Shown here: positions 36,871 through 45,489 of the stretch, in pieces | Numbering within the stretch: position 1 is the first letter of the stretch | Layout of the letters: each line of letters starts with the position of its first letter | Origin: an uncultured Desulfobacter sp. | GTDB taxonomy: Bacteria > Desulfobacterota > Desulfobacteria > Desulfobacterales > Desulfobacteraceae | Direction: 5' to 3' | Length of the DNA stretch: 64,000 nucleotides | NCBI RefSeq assembly: GCF_963666145.1 | Contig: NZ_OY762614.1 | Span: forward strand, 5,756,501-5,820,500 | Made by a program: the position numbers and the translations under genes | The notes under the pieces: generated by a model | What the model was told of the DNA's origin: nothing | Database searches by the model: none | Seen by the model: the letters and a program-made list of their open reading frames with translations, nothing else

Positions 36871-37568
36871 GAACTGTGTTTATTGGAGCCGGCGAAGTCA
36901 GCGTTGAAACCGCTAAGGCACTCACCACTAAAGGCCAAGAAGTCATCATCATCGAGACCGACAAGGCCAAAATAGACGAATTGTCCGAAGAGATGGACTG
37001 CAGCTTTCTGCAAGGTGATGGCAGCCGCCCCGACATCCTGCGTGAAGTGAATCCCGAACAGACCGACTTCCTGTTCTGTTTGACCAATAGCGACCAGGTC
37101 AACGTCATTGCCAGCCTCGTGGGCCGATCCCTCGGATTCAAGCGGGTCGTGACGAGCATTCATGATGAACAATTCGAGGTCATCTGCCACGAGTTGGGGT
37201 TGAAGGACACGATCATCCCATCCCGTACGATCAGCCGTTATCTGGCGGACATGATCGGCGGCAGGGAAAACGTCGAGCTGTCCACGGTTCTCAAAAACGA
37301 GGCCCGGTTTTTCACGTTCACCGCCAAGGAAGAAGATGCTGTCGTGGTCAAAGAGCTGACGCTGCCCGCAGAAGCCCGCGTCGTTTGCTATTATCGGGAA
37401 GACAAGTTCGCCCATGCCGATGAGGAGACCACGCTGCACACAGGCGACGAGATTGTAATTTTGACACACAGCAAAAACTTGGGTGAATTGGAAAAGCGCT
37501 GGCAGCCAAAACAACGGGATGAAACGCTGTCGGATTCGGCCTTCAGCAAGAAGAACAAGCAGAAGTGA
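36867..37568 (+). CDS. trkA: TrkA/KtrA-type RCK regulator of potassium uptake
   Basis: 233 aa from the ATG at 36867, overlapping the trkH stop (ATGA); the frame from 36813 starts inside trkH and is rejected. The RCK_N Rossmann domain (VFIGAGEVSVETAKAL, then IIIETDKAKIDEL) binds NAD(H) or ATP, with QGDGSRPDIL as the usual second motif. An RCK_C domain is at about 140-215. A single RCK unit is a half-length TrkA, as in KtrA. The first Gly motif reads GAGEVS rather than GxGxxG, a minor change. Confidence 0.9.
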   Translation: MRTVFIGAGEVSVETAKALTTKGQEVIIIETDKAKIDELSEEMDCSFLQGDGSRPDILREVNPEQTDFLFCLTNSDQVNVIASLVGRSLGFKRVVTSIHDEQFEVICHELGLKDTIIPSRTISRYLADMIGGRENVELSTVLKNEARFFTFTAKEEDAVVVKELTLPAEARVVCYYREDKFAHADEETTLHTGDEIVILTHSKNLGELEKRWQPKQRDETLSDSAFSKKNKQK

Positions 37569-37630
37569 TCGGTCAGCATGGAAGGCCAAATCATTTTACA
37601 AAATTTGCAGCCCTAAAACACATCTGAAAT

Positions 37631-37674
37631 AAAAAAGACCATATATGACCTAAGGTTGGATATGACCTTTTTTC
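37631..37674 (+). promoter_or_regulatory. Putative activator site upstream of hflKC
   Basis: AAAAAAGACCATAT (37631-37644) pairs with ATATGACCTTTTTT (37660-37673) at 12 of 14 positions, with CATATATGACC inside. About 116 bp from the -24 element. The A and T runs mean it might also end trkA transcription. Confidence 0.55.
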
Positions 37675-37767
37675 TGCTATTTACTTGATCTGTAAAATCA
37701 AGCCTTATAAATCAAATTCGCTATATATATCAGTAAGATGATTATGGAAGATCAGGCAATGGATGTC

Positions 37768-37782
37768 TGGCACACAAGTTGC
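37768..37782 (+). promoter_or_regulatory. Sigma-54 promoter of hflK-hflC
   Basis: TGGCAC-ACAAG-TTGC, an exact consensus with 5-base spacer, 197 bp upstream of the hflK start. The same words recur at 61147 (groES operon) and nearly so at 42859. Confidence 0.85.
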
Positions 37783-37978
37783 GATAGTACAGAGAAAGAG
37801 CAACCAAATCACCCGGAGGGAAACGTTTCCGGGAATGTAGAAAAAATTGTATGCAGAGACAATAATGATGAAAATAGAACAGGAGAACGAGCAAGAATCC
37901 ATATAGCCTGTTATGGTATTCGCCCTGAACAAACAAGCGTTGATGAAGCTGATCGACTCATTAATTAGGAGGTAAGTT

Positions 37979-39028
37979 ATGAATGAAGAGAATGCCCCAC
38001 CGGGGGTATCCAAACCGGCGGTGAATGATGTGTTAAAGGAAATTTTACAGCAGTTTAATAGATTCAAAGGCGGTCCGATCCTCATCCTTGTCGTTGGCGT
38101 GATGGTGGTGGTTTTATGGACTTCATGGTTCACCGTCCAACCTGAGGAGACAGGGATTGTACAGCGCTTCGGCAAGGTCATGCGCACAGCCGGCCCGGGA
38201 TTGCATTTCAAATTGCCTTATGGTATCGAAACGGTCCGTCTGCTGCCCACGGCTCGCGTGCTCAAAGAAGAGTTCGGGTTTCGGACGGTCTCGGTTTCCA
38301 CCGTTCCCGGTCAAAAAACCCGTTATGATTCACGCGGCAACTACAAGGACGAGTCACTGATGCTCACCGGGGATTTGAATGTCATTGACGTTCGGTGGAT
38401 CGTCCAGTACCGCATCGAAGACCCGATCCGCTACCTGTTCCAGGTCCGCGACACTTCAAAAACAATTCGCGACACTACCGAGGCGGTCATGCGCCGCGCG
38501 GTCGGCAACCGTCTGGGCAGCGATGTACTGACCACCGGACGGGTAGCGGTGGCCAGTGAAGCTAAAAACGAAATTCAGAAAATTCTGACAACCTATAAGT
38601 CAGGCGTACGTCTGGTTACTGTAGAACTTCAGGATGTGACTCCTCCAGATACCGTAAAACCCGCTTTCAATGAAGTCAATGAGTCGCGTCAGGACAAAGA
38701 GCAAACGATCAATAAAGCCCAGGAACAGGCCAACCGGGAAATCCCCAAAGCCCGAGGCGTGGCGACCCAAAGTATCAGTGAGGCCGAAGGTTACGCACTG
38801 GAACGCGTAAACCGGGCCAAAGGTGAGGCCAATCGTTTTGAGGCCATTTTAGGACAATACGAACAGGCGCCGCAGGTTACACGCCGGCGGTTGTATCTTG
38901 AAGCCATGACCGGTTTTTTGTCAGACATGAAAGGACTTTATATCGTGGATAAGGACCAGAAGGCCATGGTGCCCTGGCTCCCATTGGAATCCAGTGGACA
39001 ACCAACCGCACAAGGGAGGCAACCATGA
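37979..39028 (+). CDS. hflK: FtsH protease modulator HflK (SPFH/band 7)
   Basis: 349 aa. A short cytoplasmic start, one membrane helix (about 36-56, ILILVVGVMVVVLWTSWF), then an SPFH domain beginning VQPEETGIVQRFGKV. The DVRWIVQYRIEDPIRYLF segment and the long charged helix (VNESRQDKEQTINKAQEQAN) are HflK hallmarks. With HflC it forms a periplasmic cage around FtsH that limits its access to membrane substrates. The GGAGG site is 8 bp before the ATG. The gene overlaps hflC by 4 bp. Confidence 0.94.
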   Translation: MNEENAPPGVSKPAVNDVLKEILQQFNRFKGGPILILVVGVMVVVLWTSWFTVQPEETGIVQRFGKVMRTAGPGLHFKLPYGIETVRLLPTARVLKEEFGFRTVSVSTVPGQKTRYDSRGNYKDESLMLTGDLNVIDVRWIVQYRIEDPIRYLFQVRDTSKTIRDTTEAVMRRAVGNRLGSDVLTTGRVAVASEAKNEIQKILTTYKSGVRLVTVELQDVTPPDTVKPAFNEVNESRQDKEQTINKAQEQANREIPKARGVATQSISEAEGYALERVNRAKGEANRFEAILGQYEQAPQVTRRRLYLEAMTGFLSDMKGLYIVDKDQKAMVPWLPLESSGQPTAQGRQP

Positions 39029-40032
39029 AGTTTACTTTGAAAGCAGTAACCGTCGCAATAGCGATGGCGATCGTTATAGTACTCTATGGCGGTCTATATA
39101 CATTGGAAGAGGGGTTGCAGGCCATTGTCGTGCAGTTTGGCCGGCCTGTTGGGGAACCGGTGACCGAGGCTGGGCTGCACATGAAACTGCCCTTTGTGCA
39201 GGAGGTCCGGCGATTCGAAAAGCGTCTGCTGGTCTGGGACGGAGATCCGAACCAGGTTCCCACCAAGGGGCGCGAGTTCATTTGGGTGGATACCACCGCC
39301 CGATGGCGGATTGCCGATGCGAAAAAATTTCTGGAGAATGTAGCCAGCGAAAAAGGGGCCCAGTCGCGTCTGAACGATATTCTCGATTCGGTGGTACGCG
39401 ACCAGGTGTCAAGCAGCGAACTCGTTGAACTCGTGCGCAGCGCATCGTGGGAAGTGCCCGAGGGCGAGGCCCTGAAGGAGATACCAAAGGAGCGCGAAGA
39501 GGAACTTAAAAGGGAGATTGCCCGGGGCAGGGAGGAGATCACCCGAACAATACTGACTGAAGCACAGAAGATCATCCCGCAATACGGTATTGAACTTGTG
39601 GATGTTCGTATCAAGCGACTTGACTACGTTGAAAGCGTCCGTGAAAAGGTCTATGAGCGCATGATTTCCGAGCGTAAGCGCATTGCAGCACAGTTCCGTT
39701 CCGAAGGCGAGGGACGCAGCGCCGAGATCCTCGGCACAATGGAAAAAGAGCTACGCCAGATTCGCTCAACAGCCTACCGCCAGGTGCAGGAGGTCCAAGG
39801 CAAAGCCGACGCTGAAGCGACGCAAATCTATGGCCACGCGTACAATAAAAATCCGGAATTCTACGCCTTTTTGCGCACCCTTGAAAGCTACAAGGAAAAA
39901 ACGAATAAGAATTCAGTACTGATTCTCACCACGGACAGCGACTTCTATCAATATATCAAACAGGCGAGCCCAGGGGGAAAAAACCGGGGTTTTCCATCGA
40001 AAGAGACGTCAAGGACGGAGACAAAGAACTGA
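39025..40032 (+). CDS. hflC: FtsH protease modulator HflC (SPFH/band 7)
   Basis: 335 aa. N-terminal membrane helix (about 6-26) then the SPFH domain (LEEGLQAIVVQFGRPVG, VTEAGLHMKLPFVQEVRRF). The helical tail contains KRIAAQFRSEGEGRSAEI, typical of HflC. Partner of HflK; GGGAGG just upstream, ATGA overlap. Residue 48 (GAG at 39166-39168) corresponds to the nonsense codon in the decayed copy at 28707. The partner protease gene ftsH begins at the left edge of the window. Confidence 0.94.
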   Translation: MKFTLKAVTVAIAMAIVIVLYGGLYTLEEGLQAIVVQFGRPVGEPVTEAGLHMKLPFVQEVRRFEKRLLVWDGDPNQVPTKGREFIWVDTTARWRIADAKKFLENVASEKGAQSRLNDILDSVVRDQVSSSELVELVRSASWEVPEGEALKEIPKEREEELKREIARGREEITRTILTEAQKIIPQYGIELVDVRIKRLDYVESVREKVYERMISERKRIAAQFRSEGEGRSAEILGTMEKELRQIRSTAYRQVQEVQGKADAEATQIYGHAYNKNPEFYAFLRTLESYKEKTNKNSVLILTTDSDFYQYIKQASPGGKNRGFPSKETSRTETKN

Positions 40033-40115
40033 TGACCCGTGATAGCGGACATCGAAACAATCTGCCCGGGATTTTGAGTCTGGGGAATTTTAACAATCAA
40101 TGACAAGGAGTTATT

Positions 40116-40370
40116 ATGAATAAGGAAGAACTTTGTGAAAAAATCAGGAAGATTTATCCAGGTATCGGTAGATGCGGTATTGACCTAAATGTAAATTACG
40201 ATGACAAGATCAATCAATGGTGCGTCAGCCTCATAAGGAACGGCAAGGAGCTGAAGACCTATCTGGAGACCGGGGATGCCGAGTTGTGTATCGACGATAA
40301 ACAATGCCTGAGTCTGGGGATAGAAATCACGCAACTAAAAGACAGCATTGACCGGATGCCGGCATATTGA
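40116..40370 (+). CDS. Small conserved-looking protein of unknown function
   Basis: 84 aa with AAGGAG 6-7 bp before the ATG. Two Cys near residues 6 and 20, and a third in QWCVSLIRNGKELKTYLETG. The overall pattern, a short strand-rich domain ending in an amphipathic helix, gives no family match. It lies between hflC and the SufC-SufB/D fusion and could be co-transcribed with either. Confidence 0.65.
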   Translation: MNKEELCEKIRKIYPGIGRCGIDLNVNYDDKINQWCVSLIRNGKELKTYLETGDAELCIDDKQCLSLGIEITQLKDSIDRMPAY

Positions 40371-40457
40371 GATAACTTTGCTTTTCATAAAACATGGATG
40401 CAGATGTACATGACCGGCCCCTGTCTTTGGTAATGATCATGAAGGAGAAAACAGATT

Positions 40458-42050
40458 ATGATAGAACTACAGAATCTTTCGTTTGAAGTACATGAAACAA
40501 ATAATGGGTCGGATACCATTGCGGTCCGGTCAATTATAAGCGATATCAGTTTTACATTTGAATCAGGCAAGATTTATGCGGTTACCGGTCCCAATGGTTC
40601 GGGAAAGTCCACTTTGGCCAAGCTGATCATGGGGATTCATGCACCCAGCCGGGGTATGATCCGGTTCATGGATGAAGATATCACCGGCATGGCCATTGAT
40701 GAGCGCTCCAGGGCCGGTATAGCCTATGGTTTTCAGCATCCAGCCCGGTTCAAGGGCACCACCTTCCGGGATCTGCTGGCCATTGCATCGGGACAGGACG
40801 ATGAAGATACACTGGCCAGAATTATCTCCCGGGTGGGGATATGTTCCATGGATTTTCTTGACAAGCCTGTGGATGCAAAACTTTCGGGCGGAGAGATCAA
40901 AAAGATTGAGATGGCCACCATTATTGCAAGAAATCCAAAACTGGCGATCTATGATGAGCCGGATACGGGTATTGATCTGTGGACTATCCAGCCCATGGTG
41001 GATCTCATCCGCCGGGAGAACCGGAAAAACAACGCCACCACCATTGTTGTCAGCCATAACAGGGCATTTCTTGAGGCAGCCGATACTCTTCTGCTAATTA
41101 AAGACGGGAAAATCGCCTATACAGGCGATATGGACGGTGCCGAATCGATGCTGGATGATCAGGGTGTCTGTACATTAAATGATTTATGCCGGGGGGCTTA
41201 TAACATACGCAAAAACGGAAAACTGCTCGGCAGGAAAGTCTCTGCGAATATCGACATCCGCACCCATGAAGAAAAAAGCGGGATTGTTGTGGAGATAGCA
41301 CCAGGTACAAAAAACGAGTCGCTTCACATTCCGGTGATCCTTTCCCAGGCCGGACTCCATGATACCGTATACAACACGTTTATCATTGGAGAAGATGCTG
41401 ATGTTACCATTATTGCCGGCTGCGGCATCCATTGCGGCAGCAGTGAGCCGGAAGGTCATTCCGGTATCCACGAATTTGTGATCAAAAAAAATGCCCGGAT
41501 GGTGTATGTGGAAAAACATACCGCACTAGGCAGCGGGACAGGGAAACGCACCCTCAACCCGACAACAAAGGTTTTTCTGGAGGAGCATGCAAAAGCTGAA
41601 ATGGAGCTGACCCAGCTTCAAGGTGTCGATCAAGCCAAACGAAAAAACGAGGCTGTTGTGGGGCCGGGTGCATCATTGATGATCACCGAGCGGGTAATGA
41701 CCGATAACAACCAGACAGCGGTTTCACAAAATGATGTGGTGCTTTCCGGCGTTGACAGCAGGGCCAATATTGTCTCCCGCTCTGTGATCAAGGGAACTTC
41801 TTCCCAGGATTTTGAGGTCAACTTAACGGCAGAGGCCCGCTGTTACGGCCATATTGAATGTGATGCCATCATTATGGATAATGGAAAGAGCCAGACCATT
41901 CCGGCCCTGAAAGCCCTGCATCCCGATGCCGAACTGACCCATGAGGCGTCCATCGGTAAAATTGCAAACGACCAGTTGATGAAATTAATGAGCCTGGGTC
42001 TGGATTATGACCAGGCCGTCAACACAATTATACAGGGGTTTTTAAGGTGA
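40458..42050 (+). CDS. SufC-SufB/D fusion protein (Fe-S cluster assembly)
   Basis: 530 aa. The first half (about 1-245) is a SufC ATPase: Walker A GPNGSGKS (44-51), signature LSGGE (142-146), Walker B LAIYDEPDTGID, and the H-loop in VSHNRAF. The second half (about 255-530) is SufB/SufD-like, with VEKHTALGSG, DQAKRKNEA and RSVIKGTSSQDFEVNL in the beta-helix region. It has the conserved ending HEASIGKIANDQLMKLMSLGL. SufC and SufB/D are usually separate genes; here they form one frame without a break. It would act in cytoplasmic Fe-S assembly or repair. No other suf gene is in the window. GAAGGAG precedes the ATG. Confidence 0.9.
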   Translation: MIELQNLSFEVHETNNGSDTIAVRSIISDISFTFESGKIYAVTGPNGSGKSTLAKLIMGIHAPSRGMIRFMDEDITGMAIDERSRAGIAYGFQHPARFKGTTFRDLLAIASGQDDEDTLARIISRVGICSMDFLDKPVDAKLSGGEIKKIEMATIIARNPKLAIYDEPDTGIDLWTIQPMVDLIRRENRKNNATTIVVSHNRAFLEAADTLLLIKDGKIAYTGDMDGAESMLDDQGVCTLNDLCRGAYNIRKNGKLLGRKVSANIDIRTHEEKSGIVVEIAPGTKNESLHIPVILSQAGLHDTVYNTFIIGEDADVTIIAGCGIHCGSSEPEGHSGIHEFVIKKNARMVYVEKHTALGSGTGKRTLNPTTKVFLEEHAKAEMELTQLQGVDQAKRKNEAVVGPGASLMITERVMTDNNQTAVSQNDVVLSGVDSRANIVSRSVIKGTSSQDFEVNLTAEARCYGHIECDAIIMDNGKSQTIPALKALHPDAELTHEASIGKIANDQLMKLMSLGLDYDQAVNTIIQGFLR

Positions 42051-42121
42051 AAAAGAGGCTGTGCGCTTTTCTTTGCAAAGTAGTCTTCCCAAATTATAAT
42101 AGTTTAGAGCTTGTTTGAAAA

Positions 42122-42314
42122 TTAGTCATTCGATGGGATTAATCTCCGAATCATGATTGATATCATAACAATATACATCAAGCTCTCACTGACTATGAAC
42201 AAATGTTCAAAGTCTTTGCTTAACCTCCGAAATCTATTAAACCAGCCGAAAGTTCTTTCAACAACCCAGCGCCGAGGCAAAATTTGAAACCCTTTCACTC
42301 GAACATCAAGTTAA
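42122..42314 (-). pseudogene. IS5-family transposase C-terminal relic
   Basis: The minus strand encodes GFQILPRRWVVERTFGWFNR, then RRLSKDFEHLFIVSESLMY, and ends SND-stop. This is the C-terminal region of IS5-type (IS427-like) transposases, including the conserved RRWVVERTFGW with its catalytic Glu. About 64 codons remain; the frame is closed upstream. Confidence 0.85.
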
Positions 42315-42341
42315 TAAGTAATTGGATTCTTGGGGTCATAT

Positions 42342-42390
42342 ATTTACCTTTTTATAAAATAAAATCAATGGCCAGAAATTTGCTCTTACG
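42342..42390 (-). pseudogene. Inverted relic of the gapN 3' end
   Basis: The reverse complement matches 53626-53674 at 48 of 49 bases and encodes RKSKFLAIDFIL-stop plus 13 bases beyond. A third copy of the gapN terminus, now in opposite orientation beside an IS5 relic. Confidence 0.85.
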
Positions 42391-42514
42391 ATGGATGGTG
42401 AACAATTCCATTCCCATGGACAGGAAAATGAAACAGATTCTAAACATCGTGGTTGTCATTGTCGTGGTTTTATGGGTGGGCAGCCAGTTTTCCGGATTTA
42501 ATTTTCTGCCCTGA
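42368..42514 (+). CDS. Thivi_2564-type small membrane protein, possibly with a chimeric start
   Basis: 48 aa. Residues 9-48 (RWMVNNSIPMDRKMKQIL then a VVVIVVVLW membrane helix) match small membrane proteins of the Thivi_2564 family (pattern VNNYIPMD-KIKKILN-VVVI). The first eight codons, including the ATG, come from antisense gapN relic DNA, so the natural start and first helix are missing. Whether it is expressed is unclear. Confidence 0.5.
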   Translation: MARNLLLRWMVNNSIPMDRKMKQILNIVVVIVVVLWVGSQFSGFNFLP

Positions 42515-42535
42515 ATTCATATCGGTAAACAAAGG

Positions 42536-42643
42536 ATGGGGAAGGGGAAAAAAGCCGGCATCCATTCCTCTGACATGAAGTGGCATCTGTTTACAAAGGA
42601 CAAAGAGTTCGCTGTCAAAACGGCTAAATCTCACCTTGAATAA
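42536..42643 (+). other. Short Lys-rich frame, uncertain
   Basis: 35 codons (MGKGKKAGIHSSDMKWHLFT and on), with AAAGGATG at the start but no clear ribosome-binding site. No family recognised; possibly a relic. Otherwise 42515-42727 holds nothing I can name. Confidence 0.2.
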
Positions 42644-42727
42644 AAAATAGAATTCATATCCTCTTCTTGTTCCAACGCAAAAGGTTAGTCCAAGGTGCAA
42701 CTCATCGATCAAACCGGCATAAATACA

Positions 42728-42765
42728 AGATCATATATGGCCGAATGGTTGAATAAGGCCTTTTT
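42728..42765 (+). promoter_or_regulatory. Putative activator site of the Hsp20-GrpE-DnaJ operon
   Basis: AGATCATATATGGCC followed by GAATGGTTGAATAA and GGCCTTTTT. The reverse complement aligns with the site upstream of dnaK (AAAAAGGCCTTATT ... GGCCATATA). About 112 bp upstream of the -24 element. Confidence 0.5.
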
Positions 42766-42858
42766 CAATGGGTTTTCACACTGGCAAAGAAAATCGTTAG
42801 AAAAAGTTTATTCATATATATCAGTGCTTTGTTTCTAATGTGCTTAAAACTGAACCTG

Positions 42859-42873
42859 CGGCACACAAATTGA
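42859..42873 (+). promoter_or_regulatory. Sigma-54-like promoter of the Hsp20-GrpE-DnaJ operon
   Basis: CGGCAC-ACAAA-TTGA: strong -24 with one change, -12 lacking C. It is 85 bp before the BON lipoprotein start. Its flank resembles 7212 and 61147. Confidence 0.55.
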
Positions 42874-42957
42874 GTTATACCCTATTCAAAGAAGGGGCAA
42901 ATGAGCCGGAGAAACTTTCTTGGAAATGTAAAAAATACACTATGTAGAGGAACGATT

Positions 42958-43284
42958 ATGAAATCAAAAAAAACTATTACTTATTTGATCATTGTTTTTT
43001 TTCTGTTTACCTTTGTTGCCAGCTGTGCCGGAACATATGAAAAGGAAAGCACAGGCGAATACGTTGATGATTCCGTTATTACCACCAAGGTGAAGGCAAG
43101 AATATTTGAAGACCCCATGCTCAAGATGCTCCAGATCAATGTTGAAACGTTCAAGGGAGAGGTTCAGCTAAGCGGCTTTGTGAATTCTGCTGCGGCCTCT
43201 GCCAAAGCTGTGGCAGTGACTAAATCAGTGAAGGGGGTAAAATCTGTTATGAACAGCCTTATTCTCAAAAATCAACCCAAATAA
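42958..43284 (+). CDS. BON domain lipoprotein (OsmY-like)
   Basis: 108 aa from the ATG at 42958; the longer frame from 42901 lacks a good site. A signal peptide of about 22 residues ends in the lipobox VASC. One BON domain follows (DDSVITTKVKARIFEDP, VNSAAASAKAVAVTKSVKGV). BON proteins attach to phospholipid membranes and protect the envelope during osmotic stress. It is the first gene of the large stress operon and lies 17 bp before the OmpA-type gene. Confidence 0.9.
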   Translation: MKSKKTITYLIIVFFLFTFVASCAGTYEKESTGEYVDDSVITTKVKARIFEDPMLKMLQINVETFKGEVQLSGFVNSAAASAKAVAVTKSVKGVKSVMNSLILKNQPK

Positions 43285-43301
43285 AAAACAGGAGAATAAT
43301 A

Positions 43302-44408
43302 ATGAAATTTTTTAGTACCATGATTGCTTTACCACTCATGATTGTTTTGTTTTCAGTCGGATGTGCAGTCCGGCAACCGGCTCAGCCCATTGCCGATTTT
43401 ACCCCAGCCATGTTTAATTCAAAGGACTATGTTGCTGCTGTGGATAATTTTTTGATTATCCTTGATGCATCAAGTTCTATGGATACCAATTACATGGGGA
43501 ATCAAAAATTTGCGATTGCCGTCCAGATTGTCAATCGCATGGGTCAAACCCTGCCGGAACTGGATCAGAATGCCGGGCTCAGATCTTTCGGGCACAGTCC
43601 GGAAGTGTCTGATAAACAGACGGTTCTTTTTTATGGCATGGAAAACTACACCCAGAAGGGTCTGAACGAAAAAACAGGTTTGATTTCATCACCCGGTGGC
43701 ACCAGTCCGATGCATAAGGCAATAACCGAAGCCGGACAGGATCTTGCCGGTTTGTCCGGAAAAACAGCTGTGATCATTCTCTCTGACGGTCAGGCCCGGG
43801 TCGGTTTAGAATTTCCTGTGACTCTGGAAGCTGCACAAACGTTGAAGGATCAACTGGGATCTGATTTTTGCTTTTATCCAATCATTGTTGGAGATGATAA
43901 GGATGGCGTGGCCCTCATGGATGAGATCGCCCGGATTGGAAAGTGTGGCTTTGCCTCAAATGCGGATTCGCTTTTAGTCGGCAGCGGCATGACACCCTTT
44001 GTTAAAAAAGTTTTTCTTACCGAAAAACCCATGGCGCCCAAAGCCCAAAAAATTGTGCCACCAATGCCAGACGTCTGGATCATTGATGAAGCCTATTTTG
44101 ACTTTGATAAAGTTGCCGTCAAACCAGGTGCTTTTGATTTTCTAAATAAAATTGCCGGGTTTCTCAAAAACAATCCGAAAGCTTTTGTTAAAATTCAGGG
44201 GCATACCGACAGTGTGGGAACCAAAGCCTACAACGATGTCCTTTCCCTGCAACGCGCCCAGGCTGTGCGGGCCTATCTCATGGACAAAGGGGTTGATGAA
44301 AACCGCATGTCCTGCGAGGGATTCGGATTTTCCAAACCCGCATCTTCCGATAAAACGGAAAAAGGTCGGGCCTTGAACCGCCGCGTTAAAATTTATCCAA
44401 TAAAATAA
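43302..44408 (+). CDS. VWA-OmpA lipoprotein
   Basis: 368 aa. Signal peptide with lipobox SVGC (Cys about 21). A von Willebrand A domain (about 50-235) has the MIDAS sequence LDASSSMD and LSDGQAR. A C-terminal OmpA domain (about 260-368) has FDFDKVAVKPGA, IQGHTDSVGTKAYN and GRALNRRVKI, the peptidoglycan-binding signature. It would link the outer membrane to the wall and bind a partner through VWA. The combination with BON and Hsp20 genes points to envelope maintenance under stress. Confidence 0.92.
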   Translation: MKFFSTMIALPLMIVLFSVGCAVRQPAQPIADFTPAMFNSKDYVAAVDNFLIILDASSSMDTNYMGNQKFAIAVQIVNRMGQTLPELDQNAGLRSFGHSPEVSDKQTVLFYGMENYTQKGLNEKTGLISSPGGTSPMHKAITEAGQDLAGLSGKTAVIILSDGQARVGLEFPVTLEAAQTLKDQLGSDFCFYPIIVGDDKDGVALMDEIARIGKCGFASNADSLLVGSGMTPFVKKVFLTEKPMAPKAQKIVPPMPDVWIIDEAYFDFDKVAVKPGAFDFLNKIAGFLKNNPKAFVKIQGHTDSVGTKAYNDVLSLQRAQAVRAYLMDKGVDENRMSCEGFGFSKPASSDKTEKGRALNRRVKIYPIK

Positions 44409-44468
44409 ATAGATCCGGCCATCCTTTATGATAGCTGGGGGATTAAAACAACAAACAAAGGAGGCGTT

Positions 44469-44888
44469 ATGTTTGAAAAACAATCAAGTAATCAGTATTT
44501 AGCTATCCAGAAGGCGGTGGCCCAGGCAAGGGACACCAATTATTTTCAGACCGGTGTTACCGGCCGAGGGGTTTATCCGTTTATTAATTTGTTTGAGACA
44601 GACGGAAACCTGGTGCTGGCAGCTGAATTGCCCGGAATCAAAAAAGAGGAATTAACACTGGAAGTCAGGGAAGATGTGCTGCGATTGTCCGGTGCCCGCA
44701 AAATTGAGTATGGCGCTGATTGCAGTTGCCACCGCCTGGAACGTAAAGGATTAAATTTTGATCGTTCCTTGAAACTGCCTTTCCGCATCGAAAGTGATAA
44801 AATTCGGGCAGAATTCAAAGATGGATTATTGCAGGTGTTCCTGCCAAGGGCAGAGTCGGATAAACCAAAAAAAATTATAATCAGTTAA
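44469..44888 (+). CDS. Small heat-shock protein Hsp20 (copy 1)
   Basis: 139 aa. An alpha-crystallin domain (about 45-139) has LVLAAELPGIKKEELTLEV and the closing motif FKDGLLQVFLPRA (the GxL core). N-terminal arm about 40 residues; no clear I-x-I tail. An ATP-independent holdase that binds unfolding proteins for DnaK-DnaJ-GrpE. AAAGGAGG 5-6 bp upstream. The second Hsp20 starts 23 bp downstream and is quite different in sequence. Confidence 0.93.
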   Translation: MFEKQSSNQYLAIQKAVAQARDTNYFQTGVTGRGVYPFINLFETDGNLVLAAELPGIKKEELTLEVREDVLRLSGARKIEYGADCSCHRLERKGLNFDRSLKLPFRIESDKIRAEFKDGLLQVFLPRAESDKPKKIIIS

Positions 44889-44911
44889 TTTGGATATATA
44901 AGGAGGAACCC

Positions 44912-45319
44912 ATGGTTGAAAAAAAGGTCGTCACCAAAACCGACGCTAAAGATCTTCAAAAACAAGAGCATAAAGACGAACGAACGGATGCCGGACGTTT
45001 TTTTATTCCACAAACCGATATTATTGAAAATAAGGAAAGTCTGGTAATAACGATGGATCTACCCGGTGTAAAAAAAGAGAATGTAAGTATAAAATTGGAG
45101 AAAAATATACTTGAGATCGAGGGGCGGATTGATTATTTGCCCTATGAAAAACTCAATCCTGTCTACACGGAGTACAACATCGGTAGTTATGCCAGAAAGT
45201 TTACCGTTTCCCATACCGTGGATACCAGCAATATTGATGCGGTTTTAAAGGATGGTGTTCTGACCCTGGCATTGCTCAAGGTTCCTGAAGCAGAACCACG
45301 GCAGATTTCCATTAAATAA
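44912..45319 (+). CDS. Small heat-shock protein Hsp20 (copy 2)
   Basis: 135 aa with a charged N-terminal arm (KTDAKDLQKQEHKDE) and the alpha-crystallin domain (about 35-135): LVITMDLPGVKKENVSIKL, KFTVSHTVDTSNIDAVLKDG and GVLTLALLKV, ending QISIK (I-x-I-like). AAGGAGG 6 bp upstream. Two unlike Hsp20 proteins in tandem often form hetero-oligomers or handle different clients. Confidence 0.93.
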   Translation: MVEKKVVTKTDAKDLQKQEHKDERTDAGRFFIPQTDIIENKESLVITMDLPGVKKENVSIKLEKNILEIEGRIDYLPYEKLNPVYTEYNIGSYARKFTVSHTVDTSNIDAVLKDGVLTLALLKVPEAEPRQISIK

Positions 45320-45325
45320 AAAGAT

Positions 45326-45427
45326 CCAGCAGGAACCTGTTACAGCACCTGTCGTCTGATACGGTTCCTGCTGGAATACGAGCAATCGAGAATGGGTCCC
45401 GATTTATTCGTCGGAGATGGCCCGTTT
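45326..45427 (+). terminator. Double hairpin between hsp20 and grpE, possible attenuator
   Basis: Perfect 12-bp arms CCAGCAGGAACC (45326-45337) and GGTTCCTGCTGG (45363-45374). A second, weaker stem (AATGGGTCC with GGCCCGTT, about 45391-45423) is followed by a T-run. The pair could partly stop transcription and lower grpE-dnaJ relative to hsp20. Confidence 0.5.
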
Positions 45428-45489
45428 TTAGATATCGCCGTCTTCTTTTTCAATCTGGCCTAAAAGTCTTTTTTTAAAAGGGGTTAAAG

